A stretch of 64,000 nt of DNA from Trichoplax adhaerens (Eukaryota; Placozoa; Uniplacotomia; Trichoplacea; Trichoplacidae): contig NW_002060944.1 in assembly GCF_000150275.1 (NCBI RefSeq), forward strand, positions 4,041,080-4,105,079, in the 5' to 3' direction. A program made the position numbers and the translations under genes. Under the pieces are notes generated by a model, which made no database searches, was not told where the DNA came from, and was given only the letters and a program-made list of their open reading frames with translations. Of this stretch, positions 55,101 to 64,000 are shown piece after piece; within the stretch, counting starts at the first letter, position 1, and each line of letters begins with the position of its first letter.

Positions 55101-57560
55101 TTCTTCAACATTAAGTAAGATAGGTAAAGATTTCCTTGAGTAACTTCAGCTTATTAGTATAGTTTAAGACATTCGGAACCTATTTTCCGCTAAAATTCTA
55201 CCTATACTTAAATATTTTCAAACAGAACAGTAACAGTGATCTAAAGAATATACATAGACTACTGGATTTGTATAGCCTATGATTTATTCTATTGAAATAA
55301 TACTGTAGACTAAGATATGCTTGACAGCTGGCTATAGTTTTTAATTTCTTATAAGTTTTAATTTTCCTTATTGCAAATTTCGTGTAATTTATTATGCGAT
55401 CTATATGTAGTAACTTAATCATTACATCATGGACGGATAGCAGCCTACGTTAACAGAATTTTCTATCGATCAACTTTTAAATAGAAGCATGTGCGATAAA
55501 GATCTGTATTTTCTTCCTATCTTTTTTTGGATACATACATTTGATATCTACTTTTGCCCCTGCGGCATAACTTAGAGCTATTTCATAAACCATCGAATCT
55601 TTATTGAAATTAGAACTTTTAAATAAGGAGAAATGCTCACTCAAATCCAAACAGGATAATACGGATGCAATTCGAAGATGGATAACACAAGTACACAATA
55701 TCTAACTGTAGATAGTTTTTTGGTTTGTTTATTGCTAATCAAAGACTATTACCAGCATACAAGGCATAAAATTAAGTTAGCTACTACTTTAATTTTATCT
55801 AATAGAATTGATTAGCTATAGAGAGTAAACGAAATATATTAATTTATCGGTAGAAAAGCAATTTACAGGGATAAAGAGGGTACAATAAATGCAAGACAGA
55901 AAGGGTGATTCAATAATTGTAAACGAAATTAGATGAAGGTATATCATGTAACAAATGCTAAATTTCCGAAAGATTATATTCACTTATTATTTCATATAAG
56001 TTAACGGTTGTGTTTTAACAGTAATTTTAATCGTCGTCTCTAAATTTTTATCATTTTCATAATTGACGAAATTTCAATTATTGCGTTAAGATCACAGTAT
56101 TAACCGGCAAAAAGTACAGTAATCTGATACTGACTACAACTAAGGGTGTCAGAGGTTCTAACAGCAATCATCAAGGAATCCAAAGGTCAATTCTATTCCT
56201 TTCAAAATATAAGCCATAATGATCAACTAACATGTAATAGATGAAGACATAGAAAAACAGTAAGTATCTTGATATTACTAATTAATTATTGTACAAACTC
56301 ACGTTCTCTTGCCATGACTGGCTCTGCAGGAGTAATTTCAAGATCAAATGCTTTCTGCTGGAATAATGATGATTGCATAATAACTCATAGAGATAATTAT
56401 ACTAATTTTAACCAATGCTGTTTACTTGAAAATAGAAATGGTTACTATTACCATCTGCTAGTCCTTCCCAACAATAGAAAGCTCAATTCTAAATATTTTC
56501 TTTTAATGTATTATACGCAGGAACTCAGGTTGATCGCATTACTTGCATAATTTGTTGACGGTATAATTATATCAAAATCGTTATAATAACATATGTTCAA
56601 GCAGTTTGGCCATAATTCGAGAATGATCTACTGTTGCATTACTGCTAAACAAATACGGCCTAATATCGTGCAAGATAGACTACGGTCAACAGTTTGTAGA
56701 ATAGACTGTTTAGAAAAGATGTAATCTATATTTTGTAAATCATGGACCATATACAATACGCGTAAAAGGGATTAAAGGACAATTGCAGTCTTTAAGGAAC
56801 TGTGAAATAAGTATAACGCAACAGCCTGATCAAATTGATTGACATTATATAGTATTATATGCTATTCAATAATTCAGGATTATCGATCCAAGTCAGCAAA
56901 CTTTGGCTAGAAATACCAATATGAGCCATAAACAACTCATAATATTTCTCCTACAAGCAATCTTACTGTATTTCTGCGCCGACATCCCTGTATTAAGTAA
57001 TATTCTCCTGTATTTATCATAGCGCACATAACTTTATAATGTACTTCTAACAATGTCTCATATTTTCAATATGATAGTTAGGCAATAGAGACTTCTCTCT
57101 GCTCGATTAACAACAATGAAATATTTAACACAGGTCATTTCTTGGGTATTGTATACAGACTGTTTGCTCGCACATTAATCAACAGGAAATTTATCGAAGT
57201 ATAAGCTTAGATTACCTTCAAACTGTAATACAAAGAATTTAGCGAATTTCGGATTCCAAAATTAGTGAACATTAACAACTAAAATCTGACTAGCTGCTGT
57301 ATAAAGATACTAATATATTTATTGGAAAGTACAATTTTAAAGCTCACATCTCCGAGTGCTATTAGAATATTAGCATGAATTGTCCGCTCATCATTTACTG
57401 GTATAGTACTAGCTTCAATAATTAATGCCATAGATGAGTAAATTGCATTTGATTTAGAGGTTTATAAGATATAGAAAGCTATTTTTGAGTTCATGTTAAA
57501 TGATAAAGTCCAAACCATAAAGTTAAAACTGGCTGATGAATAATCTAAGATTTTCATCGA
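52200..57560. other. Flank of receptor copy F and decayed spacer sequence
   Basis: Up to about 54900 the sequence follows the usual spacer order (5' flank, GGAATCACTTAAAGTATAATCG block near 53690, remnant of the 175-bp unit near 54480-54560). Patches of pre-receptor flank recur as far as about 57130 (TCAATATGATAGTTAGGCAATAGAGA), but no seventh receptor follows. Small frames at 55477-55698 (minus) and 56269-56550 (plus) have no recognised family; the latter is cysteine-containing and discussed in the findings. Confidence 0.5.
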
Positions 57561-57579
57561 TTTCTTCGTCCATGGAAAT

Positions 57580-57880
57580 GTAAACGTATCTAAAGCCTTT
57601 GTCAATAATTAAACATTAAATCCAGCTGATGTTGTTTGTCTCATCAAAAAAATCGAAGTGGCAGCTATAGACACGGTAGTAATCAACCATTAGTTCGTTA
57701 GTCGTGTCCTTATTTTTCCTATTTCTACGTAAACAAATTCGATGTCTTTGTCAATAATTAATAAAACAAATCAAAATTTAGCCGACGTTGTTTATGTAAT
57801 CAAAATAATCGATATGATGGCTATAAATAAGGTAGTAATCAATCATTACTTTTAAAGTTATGTCCTTATTTTCCTATTCC
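57580..57880. repeat. 149-bp tandem repeat, two copies
   Basis: GTAAAC...TCTTTGTCAATAATTA-type sequence begins at 57580 and 57729. Both copies continue with CAGCTGATGTTGTTTGT / TAGCCGACGTTGTTTAT, ATCAAAA..ATCGA and GGTAGTAATCAA.CATTA. A fainter third copy may follow around 57950. Non-coding. Confidence 0.75.
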
Positions 57881-59102
57881 CTCGCTCTATACCGGCGCGT
57901 CACTATTTTAAGGTTTTACCTAAATGCAAATAAGTTGATTTAGCTAGTATTATTTATATGGCGAAGAAAAACAGGAATAGCAAGCACGGCAACGGTAGTG
58001 GTGACCATTTAGCTTTTAAATAAGCAATTTCCTTTTGTTTTTCGCCTCTATATTCTATTGTATATTATCAGGAAGTAATTTTAATGCAGGGAAAAAACGA
58101 TCTTGTTTTTCGTTGGATAATATAATCTAAAATGGATTAACTTTAATAGTAAAATACTTGCTATCTATTCGCATTTTTGTACAGAATCTGTCGTCACTGC
58201 ATCTGATGCTTGTACTAGTAATATTAGATATTTACTCAGTTAATCTATAATAAAAGATAGAGAAAATAGTAAGAAAAAATTATCGAATTGTCCTTATTTT
58301 TATCCTTTGCTAAATTTCGGTAACTATTAATCAAAATTTAGTCTTGATATCTAAACGTTTCTAGTACTAGTATAACTAATTGCCATGTTATGATCAATTT
58401 TTATAAATTGAAATTGATCGTAGCAAATATTTCAGAGTTGACCAGATTATATCCTCTTCCTGACTCGAGTCTATAAAATGGGATAGGGATCCGTCGAATA
58501 TACTGTATAGCATTAAGTAAATTGCCAACAGATGGACATTGCACGCTATGCTTTGGCTTCTTATTACCTTAACTTTAGATTAATTATTTCTTCTCAATAA
58601 TGAAAAGAACTGAGAGTAAATCAAGCATAACCTTAGTGTTCACGTGCATTAATTATCATTATTATTATAAATACCATCATGATTAATTATTAATGGTCAA
58701 ACTTGCTACTCTAATATACTTATACTTTCAAGTTCAATAGACAATTATAACTAAAGTTAATCACCTTTTATTTTGTTAATGTATAGGGATTTATTATATA
58801 AATAATAAGGTGGTGTTACGATTTAGACTTACGGAAATAAGAGTAATTGGGTCCTCCTTATTGGGGTTTATTTTAACTGGCTTCTAGCCATTGCCAATAT
58901 TTCAATTGTGATATAGATTTTTCTTATAGTAAGAAACCTGTTTTCTGTAAGGAGTCAAAAGCGGAGACTAAGTTTGCAACTCTATTATAGGCTCTGATTG
59001 ATTGGAACTGCACTCTTTCATATATGTTAAATCTACGCAATTCTTGCCACCCATTGATTACATAATTATAACGATCTTTAGTAAATCAATGTTTGTAAAT
59101 AC

Positions 59103-59560
59103 TTTAACTCCGCCTTAAACTCTTATTTAAATCAGTTCTTGATATTTACAACTATCGCGATGTTTTGTAAAGGATTTAAGGTAGCCAAACTGTCTTCTAT
59201 ATTTAATTAAATGAATTGGCAATTATGGATTATAATTACTAGAGTTGAATTTCGGTGTGGGCATTCGGTGAACACTCAAACGCTTTTGCGGTCAACTAGA
59301 AGTTAAAGTAATCCAAGTCAACCCAACAGAAATATTTTACTAATGTAAAATCCTATTTTTCTTTTTAATCCACACCCAATGTAATAAAATACTTTAACTC
59401 CGCCCTAAAATGATTCGATTTAATCACTGCAGTTCTTGATATTTACGAATATCATCATAATTTTTGATAGACTTTTTCTTATAGTGCTAGATAAAAAACA
59501 ATTTATGCATATTCAATGTGTCATATAGGATCGTAGTTTAACTCCGCTTCGAAATGGATT
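59103..59560. repeat. Diverged repeat carrying TTTAACTCCGC, three copies
   Basis: The word TTTAACTCCGC occurs at about 59103, 59393 and 59537. The first two are followed by AGTTCTTGATATTTAC and AT.ATCGCGATG / ATATCATCATA. Spacing 290 then 144 suggests a ~145-bp unit with one lost or decayed copy. Confidence 0.6.
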
Positions 59561-59689
59561 ATATTAAAATCTGCTCTAGATCTATCCATTAGCATCATTT
59601 AGGCTCTCAACAATAAAGATTACTACATTGACATATTACTCTTCCCGGTTGTAACTAGCTCTTGCCATATCAACATCCAACATGATCAT

Positions 59690-60610
59690 CGTAGTATAAA
59701 AGTAAACTTATATGCGATAATTGATAGCGTGGTTACTAGAATCCGTAATACCTACCGTATGTAACTTGATTTCCTAAGAATAATTTTGTCATTTCTACTA
59801 AGCAACTACACGACCATCATCATTCCGACTGCGTATATATTATACATAATACGATTATTTTAGTCCATATTGAAATGTATCTGTACCATTCCATTGGACA
59901 AAATTAGTTTAAAACTACAAGATATTCCATTACTGTTCGCATGCATATCATGTCTATCCTTTCTGTTCTACGATATCCAAGTTGAGCAGGATCGAAATAG
60001 CAGCTTTTAATTACCACTCAGGCGTAGGAAATAAAAATAAACCTCTTGCCACTCAATATAGCAATGTGTGATATGAAAGGTGAAAATATTTTTACACTAG
60101 GGCTCCATTGATAATTAAAATCACAGGTTAATTAATTTGTTTATTCTCCTGATTTTCTAGAATTTACATGCTAACCGGATTAGAATTATAATATAATCAC
60201 TGTAGCATAGAAATAAACTTATTCACGATAACCGATAGAGTAATTATAATAACTGGTGATACCACAAGTAACTTAGTTTCCAAAAAATAATCCTGTCATT
60301 CATGCAAAGTAATTATACGATTATTCTGATTGCATACAGATTATAGATATACAGTACGATCACAGTCTCATCTAGCATGTCCAAGTTAGCAGGGTCGAAA
60401 TAATGACTTTTAATTATCGCTCTAGCGTAAAGAGTAAAAATAAACCTCTTATTGCTCAGAATATAACAACATAGGGTATGAAAGGGTGAAAATAAATTTA
60501 CCTTACTGCTCTATTGACAATTAATATATTAAAATCACAGGTTAATTAATTGTTGATTTTTCTAGGACTTGTAGGTTAATGGGATTTGAATTACAATAAA
60601 ATTTACCTTT
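59690..60610. repeat. ~490-bp diverged tandem duplication
   Basis: Two head-to-tail copies sharing, in order: ATAAACTTAT..GATAA..GATAG, GTAACTT..TTTCC, TCTGATTGCATA-like, CCAAGTT.AGCAGG.TCGAAATA, AAAAATAAACCTCTT, AAAATCACAGGTTAATTAAT and a TTTTCTAG.A.TT end. Copy 1 is about 59690-60190, copy 2 about 60200-60610. No gene seen. Confidence 0.75.
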
Positions 60611-60879
60611 TCAAATACTTACGTAGCCTATTCACTATTGATACTGAAATGAATCTGCTATAAATAGATCAACGCAGAATAAGAATAAGAAAGTATGAAT
60701 GAAAGTCAAACTGAGCTTAAAATTGATCCTATGTTTATCAGAATCGTGATATTTATCTGATAAAATTGTTAACTCATGATCCTCGCATCATAATGTTCTA
60801 AAAGTTTTTCAATACTATAATTTTATAACTAATAACTGTAAAAATATTTTCAGCATCTTGTATTGAAAGATTAATATTA

Positions 60880-61760
60880 TGATGAGAAGTATAAAGAAAG
60901 CTTTCATTCCTTTTACGTTATTATCAAGACAAGAGTAGTTTAGTATTTCCTACCTATTATTTAAAACTTCATATTCATCATGTCCAGATTCGTATTTGTC
61001 ATGCAAATGATGGCTTGTGGTCAGTATTCGAAGAGTAAAAACAAATTGTTTGCTTTTCTTCGTGTTGATCGCTAAACAAGAATAGTTTAAATTTTAATCT
61101 CTTGCGTGCAGTTTGATATCCCGTCTTCCGGCTATTATTTAAAAGATCTACACTCAGAACGCCGAAATTTGTATTTGTCATGCAAATAATAACTTCTAGT
61201 TAGTATTAATTAAAAATTAACTAAGGCATTGATGTTTATTCGTCATGATAGCGAGAGAAGAATAGTCTGCAATTCAATCGTCCGGGTATTATTCTGTAAT
61301 TATTTTTATCACGTCTAATATTATGCTTGTCATACGTTACTAATAATGCCTTGATAAAAATAAGAAATAAAGTATTCATCTTTCTTCGTCAGCAAGACAA
61401 GAATAATTGCATTTCCTGACTACTATTTTGGAATCTATTTTCTCTAAGTCTAAAAATTATACTCATTATGCTAACGTTGATTGGTGGTTAATTTTGATAA
61501 GAAAGGAATCATCCGTCCTTCTCCATCCTGTTAGAAAGACAAGAATAACTGAACATTCTAAATATCTAGCCATTATTCTAAAGTCTACATTATTTAATAC
61601 CCATCACGCCTAAAATTACGTTAGTCATTCAAATAAACATTATAATTTAATAAAAACAAGAAATTTACTGATAAAATAATCATTTTTCTCTTTCGATTTG
61701 ATAGCAAGATAGGAACAACTGAGTATTTCTAAATATTATATTTGAAGATTCATTATACCA
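60880..61760. repeat. 140-180-bp degenerate tandem repeat, about six copies
   Basis: The word GCAAGACAAGAATA.TT.CATTT recurs, with variation, at about 60926, 61071, 61251, 61391, 61533 and 61703. Most copies also carry TATTATT(T)..AA.TCTA, a TTTGTCATGCAAAT-like word and AAAAACAAGAAAT/AAAAACAAATTG. Unit length varies, so this is an old array. Confidence 0.8.
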
Positions 61761-62701
61761 ATATTGACTTATGCGTACAGTTCCCTTACGTACGAAATCA
61801 ACGGTTCATTTTCTCTCACTTGAATATCAAAGCTACTTTAAAATTCTAGGAATCTAGGTACTATTATAAAATCTATTTTCATCACACCTTCAATTCTATT
61901 TGTCATGCTAATGACGCCTTAATATCCTCATTGTAATCAAGAATCTTTCATCAACATCCATTAGTAAACAATAATCATCACGGTAACATGAGGATTAATC
62001 TATTGAAGGCGTTAAAAAAACAATCATTCAAATTCACCACATATGTTGCAAGGTGATAACAATTAATTTGAGACAAAAATAAAGAGGATCATCCATTTAT
62101 TTATAATCTACCGGTAAATCTTCCTTAGCAACAATGGATAAGATAGCCGACGATAATCTCAAGCAGAAATAAGTATTGATTTCTTTTTAATGATGATATC
62201 AATAGAATTTACATAACACTAGTAGAAAAACAGAGCATAATCGAATGAGATTCGTATTTACAATCAAGATCAAATAACGGAAGTTAGATTGGATATGTCA
62301 AATTATCCTATAAACAAAATACTCATTCAGATCAATTTGTAATTGATGACGGCTTTATAAACTAATCTATATACCATATTGGATACAATTTGCCATTAAG
62401 TAGTTATTCAATGACATATTGAAATTATCAACTTGTCTGACATTGGTTATCTCGCATACCTCTGTCATTCTTATTCTCCAACTTCTTTACTGACAATTAA
62501 TCAATAGAATATTGTACTATTAATTCAATTTTCTACTTTTTTGCTCATTTGCATTGAAATTGATCGACATCATCTAGGACTATCAATGTTTCTTAGATTA
62601 GATTGATTACGATCATAATTTCCATTAGTTAATTTACATTGTAGTAGTACTAATACGATTAAAATCTTGTAGGATAGGAAATTGATTGCTTAAATACAAA
62701 T
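61761..62701. other. Upstream region of the CACHD1/alpha2delta-like gene
   Basis: AT-rich with no supported exon; should contain the promoter of the gene starting at 62702. The stretch from 57881 to 59102 likewise has no supported gene. Confidence 0.45.
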
Positions 62702-63318
62702 ATGAAGATTAGCATAGATCGGAAATCGAATCTTTCGATACGCATATTGATTATAATTGGTTTAGTAGTCCCCTATCATGCTGTTACGTTGAATCATGAT
62801 GTTAAAGGATGGGCTACTACATTAGGCGAAGAGATGATGGTATTCACCGAAAAAATTCTCTCACCTGGTAAAATTCAACGATTCTATGATGGAATTGATT
62901 ATCAACAAAATTTAACATCAGCTGTAGCAATCGTTGAAGATTTAAGGAGGCAGTTGAATGCAAGTTTAGCAGATATCATCAAGTTTGTTCAATCAGCAAA
63001 AAGTAATATTGAATCCGGTTACTCATCCAAGCAAGCTCAATCATCGACCAGTTATCAACTATGCTGCAATCCAATTAATTTAAGATTTAATAAAGAATTA
63101 AATGATAAAATCAATTTATCATCGCCATGCATCACTTTTCCGGTGGAAACAACGCAGAGTTATATACCTAATTCTTTAAAATTGGCCTATCGACAAAATT
63201 TCGCCGACAATTTATCTGTTAAATGGCAATATTTTGCTGGAGCGGATAACATTTTCTATCAATATCCAACAACCCAAAGATATTGCAAAACGAATTATAC
63301 CACTGAGACCAAATTCAA
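62702..63318 (+). CDS. First coding exon of a CACHD1/alpha2delta-like protein (partial)
   Basis: Family of secreted or membrane-anchored VWA-plus-Cache proteins that associate with voltage-gated calcium channels. The ATG at 62702 opens a signal-peptide-like segment (basic residues, then LSIRILIIIGLVV at 11-23). Next come VKGWATTLGEEM, LRRQLNASL and IKFVQSAKSNIESGY, then CCNPINLRF at 121-129 and NLSVKWQYFAGADNIFYQYP at about 170-189, matching the N-terminal VWA_N region that precedes the VWA domain. The KWQYF..A..IF..YP pattern is shared by alpha2delta and CACHD1; the double cysteine resembles CACHD1 more. The exon ends at a GTAAGA donor after 63318 (about 205 codons); the VWA and Cache parts lie beyond the window. 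Several N-glycosylation sequons support secretion. Confidence 0.8.
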
Positions 63319-64000
63319 GTAAGAATAGCTTATTATAATTTATTAATATCATGATCAGAATATATTGCGAAATAATCATTCCTAGAGCTTAAATTAGGAT
63401 GATAGATTTTATAGAAGTTAACATTATATCGGTCCTACACTTTCATATTTCATGTTGACTGATTTTATTCCTCCGGGTATACGTAATAAAAATTTTCGAA
63501 GCTAGTTGTAGTACCTGAAGAAAGCACTCCAGTAAAAATTATTCCACGTAGATGTCCGAATAAGAAATTGATTTATTGCATCATATAGCTTCTTACCATT
63601 AAGTTAAATTAGTATAAAGATACACGCATGTTTAATTTGAATATATTTAGAGCGAGTACGTGAGTACGCACTGCGTGACTCAATTTTCAGTCCTACAAAT
63701 ATATGACAGGACTTAGAAAATATGTTATCATTATAAAGTCTAAATTCTTCTAGTAGATTAGCTCTGAAATAATAATTTAAAACCTAGCAAGATTCAATTT
63801 GGGTTATGCGACCTGGTATAGTAAAATTTTAAGATAAATAGCAAATAAATGACAAAATTATAGATACCAAGCTGTTAATAACACTTTACCCTATAATTAC
63901 GCCACGCACGATCTAACTCTTTTGCAAATTACAGTAGTCTGCTATACTAAAGTATTTCAGGATAATATTTCACACAGGCAGTCAAAATTAAAAGTCTACG
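63319..64000. other. Probable intron of the CACHD1/alpha2delta-like gene
   Basis: Begins with the GTAAGA donor at 63319. I find no convincing second exon before the window ends. Confidence 0.5.

Overview
The window looks like AT-rich nuclear DNA of a basal metazoan, most likely a placozoan such as Trichoplax. The basis is single-copy animal genes with short, canonical GT-AG introns, and a tandem family of intronless rhodopsin-like receptors. The species name is inference. Several tabulated reading frames begin at GTG or TTG, so I re-chose starts and rebuilt exon-intron structures by hand. Every spliced model below keeps phase across all junctions.

Layout: (1) 1.4-1.9 kb, an MGST2/LTC4S-like MAPEG enzyme on the minus strand. 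(2) 4.6-6.9 kb, CDC7 kinase in ten exons, with a very short kinase insert. (3) 7.6-13.5 kb, a rearranged accessory patch. It holds an intact intronless HNH-nuclease-like gene, two decayed copies of that gene's 3' end, and a four-fold tandem array of dead copies of the MORN5 promoter and first exon. (4) 13.5-15.96 kb, MORN5 in five exons. (5) 17.2-24.2 kb, a placozoan Surfeit cluster: RPL7A (minus) and MED22 (plus) head to head, then SURF1 (minus) tail to tail with MED22. Tandem repeats fill the RPL7A-MED22 promoter interval. (6) 26.7-27.5 kb, URM1, ending in Gly-Gly. MORN5, the Surfeit genes and URM1 all lie on human 9q33-q34 (recalled), so this looks like retained ancestral linkage.

(7) 28.5-55 kb, a tandem array of six units, each a class A receptor gene on the minus strand plus a related AT-rich spacer. 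Two receptors are intact and nearly identical; four are broken, one by a single missing base and one by a 553-bp insertion. The identity pattern suggests recent gene conversion between the two intact copies. One spacer carries a unique ~0.9-kb segment and a 247-bp assembly gap. (8) 57-62 kb, gene-poor DNA built of several diverged local tandem repeats. (9) From 62.7 kb, the first coding exon of an alpha2delta/CACHD1-like secreted protein that runs off the window.

The conserved genes serve DNA replication initiation (CDC7), translation (RPL7A), transcription (MED22), cytochrome oxidase assembly (SURF1), tRNA thiolation (URM1), lipid or glutathione metabolism (MAPEG) and probably ciliary function (MORN5). 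They are neighbours by ancestry rather than one pathway. The most unusual parts are the HNH/MORN5-exon patch and the receptor array.
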